NCBI RefSeq assembly: GCF_900186835.1
Contig: NZ_LT906448.1
Span: forward strand, 1,595,501 to 1,659,500
DNA from: Pasteurella dagmatis
Lineage (GTDB): Bacteria; Pseudomonadota; Gammaproteobacteria; Enterobacterales; Pasteurellaceae
Length of the DNA stretch: 64,000 nucleotides
Direction: 5' to 3'
The translations under genes were made by a program, and so were the position numbers. The first letter of the stretch is position 1; every line of letters begins with the position of its first letter. Of the stretch, positions 45,781-54,314 are shown piece after piece. The notes under the pieces were generated by a model. The model did no database searches. It had not been told where the DNA came from and worked only from the letters and a program-made list of their open reading frames with translations.

Positions 45781-46454
45781 TATTTTTGCTCTTCCAGATC
45801 TTGTTTAACTTGACGAATATAGAGGTAGACAGTATGACGAGAAATATCCAAACGTTCCGCAACCAAATTAATCGAATCTTTAATATCAAAAATACCTTTT
45901 TCGTATAAAGACACCACGATTTGTCGATTTTTATTGTTATTCGACACAAATCGATCCGAAGTCACTTCCTCGATCGTTTTTTCAACGGTTTGTACTACCA
46001 ATTCTTCAACAGAACTTGCAAAGTTGACTGATGATGTTGCATCTTGTTCTGGTATTGGCATTAACGCTTGCATAAATTGCGAAATGGGAACATCTAAATT
46101 AATGTTAATACACAATAAACCAATAATCCGTTGACTTTTATTACGGATCGCAATAGTCACTGACTTCATTAAACCGTTACTTTTCGCACGTGTAAAATAA
46201 GGTTTGGATACGCTATCCGTTTGCATATTATGAAGAGATTTCAATGCAAGGTCAGTAATTGGAGAGCCTATTTGACGATTGGTATTATGCCCATTTGCAA
46301 TGCAAACTGTTGAATGTTCAAGATCTTCTAAGGAATGTAATACAATTTCACAATGACTGCCGATTAAGGCACTCACACCATCTACTACTGCATGATAAGA
46401 ATTAAGAATTGTACGATCTTCATCGGTAAAGGGGCGCTTATCCGTCAACATCAT
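45780..46454 (-). CDS. YheO-type transcriptional regulator (PAS-like plus HTH)
   Basis: This 224-residue protein has an N-terminal YheO/PAS-like sensor domain (HCEIVLHSLEDLEHSTVCIANGH in part, typical of PF08348). The C-terminal helix-turn-helix is of the DauR type (LVAERLDISRHTVYLYIRQVK). E. coli yheO is uncharacterised, and the Pseudomonas relative DauR represses D-arginine use. The position between fkpA and tusD matches E. coli. Ligand and targets are unknown. Confidence 0.88.
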   Translation of the reverse strand: MMLTDKRPFTDEDRTILNSYHAVVDGVSALIGSHCEIVLHSLEDLEHSTVCIANGHNTNRQIGSPITDLALKSLHNMQTDSVSKPYFTRAKSNGLMKSVTIAIRNKSQRIIGLLCININLDVPISQFMQALMPIPEQDATSSVNFASSVEELVVQTVEKTIEEVTSDRFVSNNNKNRQIVVSLYEKGIFDIKDSINLVAERLDISRHTVYLYIRQVKQDLEEQK

Positions 46455-46481
46455 GTTTCTCTCAATAATTTCTCTAGATAT

Positions 46482-46518
46482 GACCGCACTTTATTCTTCT
46501 TATTATCAAAGTGCGGTC
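46482..46518. repeat. Inverted uptake-signal pair after fkpA
   Basis: GACCGCACTTT (46482-46492) and AAAGTGCGGTC (46508-46518) form an 11-bp stem with a 15-base loop, 15 bases past the fkpA stop. It may terminate part of the fkpA transcript, but the minus-strand tail is not T-rich. Confidence 0.75.
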
Positions 46519-46533
46519 TATTTTTATACTTTT

Positions 46534-47250
46534 TTACTCTGATTTCACATCAACTACATCGACTTCAAAATGCAATGTTGAATTTGGTGGAATGATACCC
46601 GCACCTTGATCGCCATAAGCTAATTCAGGCGCAATCACTAATTCAATTTTTCCACCTTTTTTCACAAGTTGTAAACCTTCGGTCCAACCCGGCACAACTT
46701 GATTTAATTTGAAGGAAATTGGTTTGCCATGCGTGCGATCGAATACATCACCATTTGGTAGTTTACCAACATACTTCACCGTTACTGTATCTGTTGCTTT
46801 AATCGCATCACCACTACCTGCGTTAATCACTTTATAAAGTAAACCTGATGCTGTTTTTTTCACGCCTTCTTTTTTCTCAAATTCTGTGCGATATTTATCG
46901 CCCTCTTTTTTTGCTTGTTGGCTAAGTTGTTCAATTTTTGCTTGTTGTTCTTTAACTAGTTTGGTTTGTATTTCTTGCAATACAGCTTTAAGTTGTTCAT
47001 TTTTAGCAAGTTCTACTTTGCCATTTAGCACATCTTCAACACCAGCTAGAACTCTTTTTGTATCATATGTGATAACCTCTTTTTGTGATGTCATGACTTC
47101 TTTTAAATTTGTTCCTAGTAATGCACCCACCGCATAAGAAGCTTCATCATTAAATTTTTTATTATCCGTTTTGCTATCTGCAACAACCACGTTTGACGTT
47201 ACTGCACCAATTAAAAGTGCAATCATTGAATATTTTTGAATTTTAAACAT
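46534..47250 (-). CDS. fkpA: Periplasmic FKBP-type peptidyl-prolyl isomerase FkpA
   Basis: This 238-residue protein has a signal peptide (cleavage probably after VVVA near residue 25) and a helical dimerisation and chaperone domain (to about 130). A C-terminal FKBP domain follows (VTVKYVGKLPNGDVFDRTHG, then ELAYGDQGAGIIPPNSTLHF). It assists folding of envelope proteins. It is divergent from slyX, as in E. coli. Confidence 0.94.
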   Translation of the reverse strand: MFKIQKYSMIALLIGAVTSNVVVADSKTDNKKFNDEASYAVGALLGTNLKEVMTSQKEVITYDTKRVLAGVEDVLNGKVELAKNEQLKAVLQEIQTKLVKEQQAKIEQLSQQAKKEGDKYRTEFEKKEGVKKTASGLLYKVINAGSGDAIKATDTVTVKYVGKLPNGDVFDRTHGKPISFKLNQVVPGWTEGLQLVKKGGKIELVIAPELAYGDQGAGIIPPNSTLHFEVDVVDVKSE

Positions 47251-47336
47251 ATTGGTTATTCCTTTATAATAAAAAATGAATTTAAATAGGTTAAAACGGA
47301 TTTAACAAATTCACAACCTTTATTTGGAGTTTATCT

Positions 47337-47558
47337 ATGCAAATTGAAGAAAAATTAGAGCAACGTATTGCTGAGCTAGAAATGAAAGTGACCTTTCAAG
47401 AGAACTTATTAGACGAATTAAATCAATCCCTAATTGAGCAACAATTTATGATGGATAAAATGCAAATCCAGCTACGTTATTTAGTCAATAAATTAAAAGA
47501 TATACAACCTTCGAATATCGCCAGCCAAGCGGAAGAAACACCTCCGCCCCATTATTAA
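47337..47558 (+). CDS. slyX: SlyX family protein
   Basis: This 73-residue coiled-coil protein ([20 protein letters not shown]) ends with the typical PPPHY. Its function is not established. It is found next to fkpA in many gamma-proteobacteria. Confidence 0.92.
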   Translation: MQIEEKLEQRIAELEMKVTFQENLLDELNQSLIEQQFMMDKMQIQLRYLVNKLKDIQPSNIASQAEETPPPHY

Positions 47559-47755
47559 TCTCTAAAAAAGAAAAAATACCTCCGCACTTTTGCCTTGTTT
47601 TCATTTCCACTTAACGGGTAATTCACATTATTTACTGATAAATAAAAAATTAATTAAAACAGTAACTACTCTATTATGGAATAAAATAAAAATTGTGATA
47701 TAGTCTTTGCCTATCAATCAAACTTCTAACTGTGTCTTTCAATACTGAGGTAAGA

Positions 47756-48652
47756 ATGAATATCCGCGATTTAGAATATCTTGTTGCACTTGCTGAACAT
47801 AAACATTTTCGTCGTGCTGCTGACGCTTGCCACGTAAGTCAACCAACATTAAGTGGCCAAATCAGAAAATTAGAAGATGAATTAGGTATCATCTTGCTTG
47901 AAAGAACAAGCCGCAAAGTATTATTCACACAGTCTGGCTTGTTACTAGTTAATCAAGCAAAAACAGTATTGAGAGAAGTCAAAGTACTTAAAGAAATGGC
48001 AAGTAATCAAGGTAAAGAAATGACGGGCCCATTACACATTGGTGTCATTCCAACGGTTGGACCTTACCTCTTACCTTATATTATGCCAGTAATTAAAGAA
48101 GCCTTCCCCGAATTAGAGCTTTTCTTATATGAAGCACAAACTCAACAATTAATGGAACAATTAGAAACGGGACATTTAGATTGTGCGGTAGTGGCCTCTG
48201 TGCGAGAAACCGAAAGCTTTATCGAAGTACCTATTTTCAACGAAAAAATGCTCCTGGCTGTATCCGATAATCACCCTTGGGCAACAGAATCTTCAATTAA
48301 AATGAGCAAATTAAATGGGTTGGAAATTCTAATGTTGGACGACGGACACTGTTTACGTGATCAGACAATGGGTTACTGTTTCAGTGCAGGAGCAAGAGAA
48401 AACTCACATTTCCAAGCCACGAGCTTAGAAACCTTACGTAATATGGTTGCTGCAAATGCAGGAATGACATTAATGCCTGAGCTCGCAGTGATGAACGAAG
48501 GGGCAAGAACGGGAGTAAAATATATCCCTTGTCATTCACCAGAGCCAATCCGTACGATTTCATTAATTTATCGCCCGGGTTCACCATTGCGTAATCGCTA
48601 CGAACGCATTGCACAAACGATCAGTGCTTCTGTTCGTTCTATTTTGTCCTAA
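47756..48652 (+). CDS. oxyR: Hydrogen peroxide sensor OxyR
   Basis: This 298-residue LysR-type activator of peroxide-defence genes has an N-terminal winged HTH (MNIRDLEYLVALAEHKHFRR) and redox cysteines exactly at Cys199 and Cys208 (GHCLRDQTMGYC). ATG 47756 is chosen over an in-frame GTG eight codons earlier, because CTGAGGTAAG supplies the ribosome site and the start matches E. coli OxyR. fabR follows 9 bases later. Confidence 0.96.
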   Translation: MNIRDLEYLVALAEHKHFRRAADACHVSQPTLSGQIRKLEDELGIILLERTSRKVLFTQSGLLLVNQAKTVLREVKVLKEMASNQGKEMTGPLHIGVIPTVGPYLLPYIMPVIKEAFPELELFLYEAQTQQLMEQLETGHLDCAVVASVRETESFIEVPIFNEKMLLAVSDNHPWATESSIKMSKLNGLEILMLDDGHCLRDQTMGYCFSAGARENSHFQATSLETLRNMVAANAGMTLMPELAVMNEGARTGVKYIPCHSPEPIRTISLIYRPGSPLRNRYERIAQTISASVRSILS

Positions 48653-48661
48653 GGGCTACAT

Positions 48662-49282
48662 ATGGCAGGGATTCGAGCATTACAAAAAGAAAAAACAAGG
48701 AGAGCATTAATTGATGCTGCATTTAATCAATTAACCGCAGAACAAAGCTTTTCTAATTTAAGTTTACGTGAAGTCGCACGTGAAGCAGGCATTGCCGCCA
48801 CCTCATTTTACCGACACTTCAAAGATATGGATGAATTAGGTTTAACAATGGTTGATGAGGCTGGTTTAGTATTGCGCCAATTAATGCGCCAAGCACGTAA
48901 ACGCCTAGAAAAAGGAGGCAGTGTGATTGCTATATCTGTTGATACCTTCTTTGAATTTATTGCCAATAACCCCAATATGTTCCGTTTGCTCTTACGTGAA
49001 AGCTCCGGCACATCACAGGCTTTCCGAACCGCAGCCGCACGTGAAATTAAGCACTTTGTTGACGAATTAACAGAATATATTGCGCATAAAAATGGTTATC
49101 CACAATACATTGCTTATGTTCAAGCAGAAGGTATGGTGACCATTGTGTTTACTGCCGGAGCAAACGCATTGGATATGGGTAAAACAGAACGTGAACAATT
49201 AAAAGCGCGTGTGATCTTGCAATTACGGATGTTAGCTAAGGGTGTAGATTACACAGCAGACAAAGATAAATACGGGAAATAA
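48662..49282 (+). CDS. fabR: TetR-family regulator FabR
   Basis: FabR represses unsaturated fatty acid genes (fabA and fabB in E. coli) in response to acyl-CoA or acyl-ACP pools. The 206-residue protein has the N-terminal [24 protein letters not shown] and is closely similar to E. coli FabR through [20 protein letters not shown]. It is probably cotranscribed with oxyR. The intervening sthA of E. coli is absent. Confidence 0.92.
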   Translation: MAGIRALQKEKTRRALIDAAFNQLTAEQSFSNLSLREVAREAGIAATSFYRHFKDMDELGLTMVDEAGLVLRQLMRQARKRLEKGGSVIAISVDTFFEFIANNPNMFRLLLRESSGTSQAFRTAAAREIKHFVDELTEYIAHKNGYPQYIAYVQAEGMVTIVFTAGANALDMGKTEREQLKARVILQLRMLAKGVDYTADKDKYGK

Positions 49283-49287
49283 CCTGT

Positions 49288-49791
49288 ATGAATAAAATCA
49301 AAAAGCTACTCAAAAATTTGCTTTCCCTGATCTTAACCTTATTAGTCATAAGTATTTTAATCGATTTTATTCGTAAGCCAAATGTACCAAGCCAAGCGAA
49401 TACAACCGTTCTAAGAGATTTACAAAATCAGCCTTTTTTCCTTTCACAATTAAGTCAAGAGCAACCCGCAGTTATCTATTTTTGGGGCTCATGGTGTGGC
49501 TATTGTAAACATACCTCGCCTGCTGTGAATAGTTTAGTACAAGATGGAGTACCTGTGCTTACTGTCGCATTACGTTCAGGTAGTGATGATCAAGTAAAAC
49601 ACTATTTGAGTGAAAATAACTATAAATTCAGAACTATCAATGATCCAAATGGGAGCATCAGCTATCAATGGGATATATCGGTTACACCAACAATCATTAT
49701 TTTGGACAAAGGAAAAATGGAATTTGCGACAACTGGATTAGCCAGCTATTGGGGACTAAAAGTGCGGTTATTTTTAGCAAAATTATTTTAA
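49288..49791 (+). CDS. Membrane-anchored thioredoxin-like disulfide oxidoreductase
   Basis: This 167-residue protein has one N-terminal membrane anchor (about 8-28) and a periplasmic thioredoxin fold. The active site is WGSWCGYC with Cys70 and Cys73, and the cis-Pro motif is SVTPTII. It resembles the TlpA/ScsD group that reduces or forms disulfides in envelope proteins. The partner is unknown and no dsbD or ccm gene is adjacent. It starts 5 bases after fabR. Confidence 0.85.
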   Translation: MNKIKKLLKNLLSLILTLLVISILIDFIRKPNVPSQANTTVLRDLQNQPFFLSQLSQEQPAVIYFWGSWCGYCKHTSPAVNSLVQDGVPVLTVALRSGSDDQVKHYLSENNYKFRTINDPNGSISYQWDISVTPTIIILDKGKMEFATTGLASYWGLKVRLFLAKLF

Positions 49792-49801
49792 CATTGAAGA
49801 A

Positions 49802-50533
49802 TCAACGTACATAAAACGATTTTGGAATATCCTTATCACAAACCACAAAGTCAAAATCAGCCAAGTTTGCAATATAAGCTTGCTCTACAACTCCAAATTT
49901 TGAATGATCAATCACTAAAATGGATTGCTGGGTTTTAGCCAACGCCAGTTGTTTTGCTTTCGCTTCTTCAAAATTAAAACAAGTCACACCGTATTTAATA
50001 TGAATACCCGCTGCAGAAATAAACGCCTTAGTAGTACATAACGCATCAAGTTCTGAAGTACGTTGAATAGGGTTAAGAAATGCATTATGGCGAGAATAAC
50101 GCCCACCAGAGAGAATCAGATCACAATTTGGTTTATCTTTCAAAGCTAAAAACACATTGATAGAACAACAAAGTGCAGTAAATTTTATTGAAGGATCAAT
50201 TTGAGAAGCCACGAAGGGGATGGTAGATCCACAGTCAAAAAACACAATATCACCTTCTTGAACTAATGCTGCGGCATCCTTGCCAACACGCATTTTTTCA
50301 GCGATATTTTTACCTTGATGTTCAAAGATGTGGTAATCCAGTCTACCTCGCCCTTGCGGATTCCTAACGATATAGCCACCAAGTAACTGAACTGGACCGC
50401 TGCCGACACTAAGATCTCGTCGAATTGTCATTTCTGACACCTTCAACATTTCGGCAGCCTCGCGTAAATGAATTTTATCCATTTGCCTGAGCAATAATTC
50501 TAACTTCTGAACACGAGAATTTAACTTATCCAT
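49802..50533 (-). CDS. deoR: Deoxyribose operon repressor, DeoR
   Basis: This DeoR-family repressor has an N-terminal HTH (KIHLREAAEMLKVSEMTIRRDL) and a C-terminal sugar-phosphate-binding domain (IVFFDCGSTIPFVASQI). Similarity to E. coli DeoR extends through the HTH. The inducer of DeoR is deoxyribose-5-phosphate. ATG 50533 (243 residues) is preferred to TTG 50548. It follows deoC by about 24 bases, so the pair is probably one transcript with autoregulation. Confidence 0.9.
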   Translation of the reverse strand: MDKLNSRVQKLELLLRQMDKIHLREAAEMLKVSEMTIRRDLSVGSGPVQLLGGYIVRNPQGRGRLDYHIFEHQGKNIAEKMRVGKDAAALVQEGDIVFFDCGSTIPFVASQIDPSIKFTALCCSINVFLALKDKPNCDLILSGGRYSRHNAFLNPIQRTSELDALCTTKAFISAAGIHIKYGVTCFNFEEAKAKQLALAKTQQSILVIDHSKFGVVEQAYIANLADFDFVVCDKDIPKSFYVR

Positions 50534-50557
50534 AAGCTTATAGTCCAATCCAACCGA

Positions 50558-51229
50558 CTAATAGTTACTGCTAGTATCAGCCAAACCGTTAATGATTGCA
50601 ATCCCTGCACTTGCACCAATACGAGTGGCCCCCGCATTGATCATCGCCACAGCAGTTTCAGTATCACGAATACCGCCAGAGGCTTTAACTCCAATATTAC
50701 CAACAGTTTTTTTCATCAATGCAACATCTTCCACTGTTGCACCACCTTTACTAAAACCTGTTGATGTTTTTACAAAAGCAACGTTCAATTCTTTACAAAT
50801 TTCACAGGCTTTCACAATTTCATCTTTTGTTAACAAGCAAGTTTCTAAAATCACTTTTAATGGTTTTAAACCACAAGCCATAAGAACCTCTGCGATATCC
50901 GCTCTTACTGCATCCCACTTACCTGATTTTATCCAACCTACATTGATAACCATATCAATTTCATCTGCACCAGCCTTGATCGCTTCCATACTTTCAAATG
51001 CTTTCACAGATGTTAAATTTGCACCTAACGGAAATCCTACCACTGTGCAAATTTTCACATTACTTCCCTGCAATTTTTCTTTTGCTAAAGGAATATACCC
51101 CGAATTGATACAAACAGACCAAAATTGATTTTCAATCGCTTCTTCACAAAGTTGTAAGATATCCTTTTCATTTTTCTCTGTGGTTAAAGCTGTATGGTCA
51201 ATAAATTGAGCAATTTCTTTCGCGTTCAT
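50558..51229 (-). CDS. deoC: Deoxyribose-phosphate aldolase
   Basis: DeoC cleaves 2-deoxyribose-5-phosphate to acetaldehyde and glyceraldehyde-3-phosphate. The 223-residue TIM-barrel protein has the Schiff-base Lys154 (FVKTSTGFS), the partner Lys182 (VKASGGIRD) and an acidic residue at Asp92. It belongs to the short class of about 220 residues rather than the 259-residue E. coli form. It is divergent from the transporter gene. Confidence 0.95.
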   Translation of the reverse strand: MNAKEIAQFIDHTALTTEKNEKDILQLCEEAIENQFWSVCINSGYIPLAKEKLQGSNVKICTVVGFPLGANLTSVKAFESMEAIKAGADEIDMVINVGWIKSGKWDAVRADIAEVLMACGLKPLKVILETCLLTKDEIVKACEICKELNVAFVKTSTGFSKGGATVEDVALMKKTVGNIGVKASGGIRDTETAVAMINAGATRIGASAGIAIINGLADTSSNY

Positions 51230-51297
51230 TTGATACCTCGTATTTACACTTAAATTAGAAAGTCATCCTTTTCTATGATACCTGAAAAAAATGTAAA

Positions 51298-51319
51298 AAC
51301 TGTGATCTATGTAACTTTT
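51298..51319. promoter_or_regulatory. Candidate CRP site 1, deoC/transporter divergent region
   Basis: TGTGA-N6-TAACT (51301-51316) has a perfect left half and 3 of 5 matches on the right. It is nearer deoC. Confidence 0.4.
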
Positions 51320-51355
51320 TTAACATTTTATATGTAATAAACTAAATTTCAACAA

Positions 51356-51377
51356 ATTTGTTATTTTTATCACATTT
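51356..51377. promoter_or_regulatory. Candidate CRP site 2, deoC/transporter divergent region
   Basis: TGTTA-N6-TCACA (51359-51374) matches 9 of 10 CRP core bases and has A/T-rich flanks. It is 36 bases before the transporter start and so could also act as a repressor or a class II site. Confidence 0.5.
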
Positions 51378-51410
51378 TTCATTACTATTGATTAGATGAG
51401 GTACATTATT

Positions 51411-52739
51411 ATGGGTATTTTTAAAGAAGCACCGGACATTCCGGTCACAAAAAGCAAAGAGGAAATTGACAAAACATACCGCTATTGGCGACTACATTTA
51501 ATGATTGTGAGCTATATTGGTTATGCCGTTTTCTACTTTACACGGAAAGGATTTAACTTTGTCATGCCAGCAATGTTAGAGGATTTAGGCTTACAAAAAG
51601 CAGATATTGGTATGATGGGAACAGCATTCTATCTTACTTATGGTGTGTCTAAATTCTTATCTGGTGTAATCGGAGATAGATCAAATCCGCGCTATTTTAT
51701 GGGACTTGGATTAATAGCAACAGGGGTTGTTAACATTTTCTTTGGCATGAGTTCTTCGATCTTTATGTTTGTTACACTTTGGATGATCAACGCATTTTTC
51801 CAAGGTTGGGGTTGGCCACCATGTTCAAAAATTCTCAATACTTGGTATTCTCGTAACGAACGTGGACTTTGGTGGGCAATTTGGAACACTTCACACAACT
51901 TAGGTGGTGCATTAATTCCAATTATCGCAGGTGCCGTTACCTTAGCTTGGGGTTGGCGATACGGTATGATTATTCCAGGTACGATTGCAGTCATCGTTGG
52001 TCTTGGTCTATGTGTATTGTTACGCGACCGACCAAGTTCAATGGGATTGCCTACTGTAGGTGAATGGCGTAACGATAAGGCAGAACAAATCCATGAAAGT
52101 GAAGGGATTGGTTTATCTACCTGGGAAATCTTAAAAGGCTATGTATTCAAAAACAGTATTATCTGGGCACTAGCAATTTCTTACGGGTTAGTATATATCG
52201 TACGTACTGGCATTAATGATTGGGGTAACTTATATCTCACGGAAACACATGGTTATAACTTATTACAAGCAAATGCAAGTGTGAGTTTCTTTGAAATCGG
52301 TGGTTTTATTGGGGCATTATTTGCTGGTTGGGGATCAGATAAATTCTTCAAAGGTAACCGTACACAGATGAATATCATTTATGTAGTTGGTATCATTGCT
52401 GTTGCACTTACATTATGGTTTTTACCAAGTGATAACCCATTCTTAATGTCAGCATTATTCTTCTTAATGGGTTTCTTCATTTTTGGCCCACAATTCTTAA
52501 TCGCAATGGCAGCAGCTGAAAACTCACATAAATATGCTTCTGGTGCATCAACAGGCTTTGTCAGTTTATTTGCCTACATCGGTGCAGCGGCTGCTGGTCT
52601 TCCATTATCATTAATTATTGAAAAATTAAAATGGAATGGTTTCTTCGGTACATTGTTTATCATTTCATTAATCTGTGCATTATTATTAGTCTTAGTATAT
52701 TTCTTACAACGTCGTAAAAACAAATATCGTACAGCGTAA
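51411..52739 (+). CDS. UhpC-like organophosphate/sugar-phosphate transporter
   Basis: This is a 442-residue major facilitator (organophosphate:phosphate antiporter family) with twelve spans. It aligns with E. coli UhpC almost throughout, for example EIDKTYRYWRLH, GYAVFYFTRKGFNF, LTYGVSKFLSGVIGDRSN, FFQGWGWPPCSKIL, WNTSHNLGGALIP and FFIFGPQFLIAMAAAE. UhpC is a glucose-6-phosphate sensor in E. coli, but close relatives elsewhere transport. No uhpAB or uhpT is adjacent. ATG 51411 is preferred to 51396 because GATGAGG then serves as ribosome site. Divergence from deoC-deoR suggests deoxyribose-5-phosphate or a similar substrate (inference). Confidence 0.88.
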   Translation: MGIFKEAPDIPVTKSKEEIDKTYRYWRLHLMIVSYIGYAVFYFTRKGFNFVMPAMLEDLGLQKADIGMMGTAFYLTYGVSKFLSGVIGDRSNPRYFMGLGLIATGVVNIFFGMSSSIFMFVTLWMINAFFQGWGWPPCSKILNTWYSRNERGLWWAIWNTSHNLGGALIPIIAGAVTLAWGWRYGMIIPGTIAVIVGLGLCVLLRDRPSSMGLPTVGEWRNDKAEQIHESEGIGLSTWEILKGYVFKNSIIWALAISYGLVYIVRTGINDWGNLYLTETHGYNLLQANASVSFFEIGGFIGALFAGWGSDKFFKGNRTQMNIIYVVGIIAVALTLWFLPSDNPFLMSALFFLMGFFIFGPQFLIAMAAAENSHKYASGASTGFVSLFAYIGAAAAGLPLSLIIEKLKWNGFFGTLFIISLICALLLVLVYFLQRRKNKYRTA

Positions 52740-52759
52740 TTAAGCCTTAAAAAAACAAT

Positions 52760-52790
52760 AAAGCCCCTAGCTTTAGGGGCTTTTTTTCAC
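52760..52790 (+). terminator. Terminator after the UhpC-like gene, shared with fucO
   Basis: A 10-bp stem (52760-52769 with 52774-52783) with a T tract ends the plus-strand gene. It lies about 10 bases past the convergent fucO stop and could serve both. Confidence 0.88.
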
Positions 52791-52798
52791 TTAGAAAA

Positions 52799-53950
52799 TT
52801 AGAATGCAATTTTATATACTTCTAGAATTTCTTCGGCAGTACAATCTCTTGGGTTACCACCTGTACATACGTCATTAAAGGCATCTACTGAAAGTGCCGG
52901 TAAATCTTCTTCTTTCACGCCAATCGCAGAGAGTTTTTCTGGGATATTTACATCTTTTGCTAATTGTTTAACAGCAGTAATTGCAGCATCACGATATTGT
53001 GAAGGGGTCATATCATCTATACCTTTTACACCCATCGCACGTGCGATTTCACGGTACTTTTCACCTGTATAGTTTTTGTTAAACTCCATAACATAAGGTA
53101 ATAACACTGCGTTTGCAATACCGTGTGGAGTATCGTAATAAGCTGAAAGTGGATGCGCCATACTATGCACCACGCCTAAACCCACGTTTGAGAAGCCCAT
53201 GCCTGCTACATATTGTCCTAACGCCATACCTTCACGACCCTCAGGCTCATTATTGACTGCGCCACGTAATGATTTTGAAATTAACTCAATCGCTTTTAAG
53301 TGTAACGCATCCGTTAATTCCCAAGCAGCTTTAGTAATATAACCTTCAATTGCGTGTGTGAGTGCATCCATACCTGTCGCAGCAGTTAAACCTTTTGGCA
53401 TACTCGACATCATATCTGGGTCAACAACCGCAACTGTTGGCACATCGTGTACATCCACACAAACGAATTTACGTTTTTTCTCTTCGTCAGTGATCACATA
53501 GTTAATCGTCACCTCTGCTGCGGTACCTGCTGTGGTTGGCACAGCAATCACTGGCACACATTTTTGATGGGTTGGTGCAACACCTTCTAAAGAAAGTACA
53601 TCACTGAACTCAGGGTTGTTGATAATAATCCCAATACCTTTTGAACTATCAATTGGCGATCCACCACCAATCGCAATCATATAATCCGCACCTGCTGATT
53701 TAAAACGTTCAACTCCTTTTTTGATGACTTCAACACTTGGATTCGCTTTTACTTCATCGAAAATTTCATAGGCTAAGCCCGATTCGTCTAAAAGTGCGGT
53801 CACTTTGCCTGCTACACCAAATTTAATCAAATCTTTATCGGTAACCACTAACCCCTTTTTAAAACCTCTGCTTTTCACTTCGTGAACAATATTCGAAATA
53901 GCCCCTTTTCCGTGGTAGCTTGTTTCATTAAGAATCATTCTATTCGCCAT
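52799..53950 (-). CDS. fucO: L-1,2-propanediol oxidoreductase (lactaldehyde reductase)
   Basis: FucO reduces L-lactaldehyde from fucose to L-1,2-propanediol with NADH when oxygen is low. The 383-residue iron-containing alcohol dehydrogenase has the NAD-binding GGGSPIDSSK and metal ligands Asp195, His199, His262 and His276. These are each one less than in E. coli FucO (196, 200, 263, 277). It lies downstream of aldA but behind that gene's terminator, with its own upstream region. A TAGGAGAA ribosome site is present. Confidence 0.93.
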   Translation of the reverse strand: MANRMILNETSYHGKGAISNIVHEVKSRGFKKGLVVTDKDLIKFGVAGKVTALLDESGLAYEIFDEVKANPSVEVIKKGVERFKSAGADYMIAIGGGSPIDSSKGIGIIINNPEFSDVLSLEGVAPTHQKCVPVIAVPTTAGTAAEVTINYVITDEEKKRKFVCVDVHDVPTVAVVDPDMMSSMPKGLTAATGMDALTHAIEGYITKAAWELTDALHLKAIELISKSLRGAVNNEPEGREGMALGQYVAGMGFSNVGLGVVHSMAHPLSAYYDTPHGIANAVLLPYVMEFNKNYTGEKYREIARAMGVKGIDDMTPSQYRDAAITAVKQLAKDVNIPEKLSAIGVKEEDLPALSVDAFNDVCTGGNPRDCTAEEILEVYKIAF

Positions 53951-53997
53951 AAGTATTTCTCCTATATTAATGAAAATAATAAAAAGTGCGGTCAGTT

Positions 53998-54015
53998 TTT
54001 ATGAAGTTTCATAAA
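53998..54015. promoter_or_regulatory. Palindrome upstream of fucO
   Basis: TTTATGAA-GT-TTCATAAA is an 8-bp inverted repeat, 48 bases before fucO and next to an uptake signal (about 53983-53991). It may be an operator for the local sugar regulator. Confidence 0.35.
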
Positions 54016-54104
54016 TGCGACCAAAATGAATCATTATTGAATTGCTAAGAATATGATCAGTTATCGCCCGATTAGAGTAAATAAAAGACGCATTTAGTTG
54101 TTCA

Positions 54105-54126
54105 TTTTGTTAAGTATTTCACATTT
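54105..54126. promoter_or_regulatory. Candidate CRP site upstream of fucO
   Basis: TGTTA-N6-TCACA (54108-54123) matches 9 of 10 CRP core bases. It lies about 160 bases upstream of fucO, inside the 364-base gap between fucO and aldA. The rest of that gap holds one uptake signal, the palindrome at 53998 and the aldA terminator. Confidence 0.45.
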
Positions 54127-54260
54127 TTCACTTACTTTTTATAGGTATTTATTATCCATATTTGCCCGTTTATATTTAGACAACGGGCAATCAGGCAGGA
54201 TTGAAAGAAAAAAGGAGCAAAAACAAGTACTAAACATCCACTATTGAAAAAAATGCCATA

Positions 54261-54300
54261 AAAAAACACCCAACTTGTTGATGCAAATTGGGTGTTTTAT
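54261..54300 (-). terminator. Terminator of aldA
   Basis: An 11-bp stem (54263-54273 with 54288-54298) with A and T flanks begins 15 bases beyond the aldA stop. Confidence 0.88.
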
Positions 54301-54314
54301 TCAAACGGATTTAA

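Noticed and set aside
47732-47755. GTG start adding 8 residues to OxyR
   Set aside because: With ATG 47756 the redox cysteines fall at 199 and 208 as in E. coli, and the ribosome site fits.
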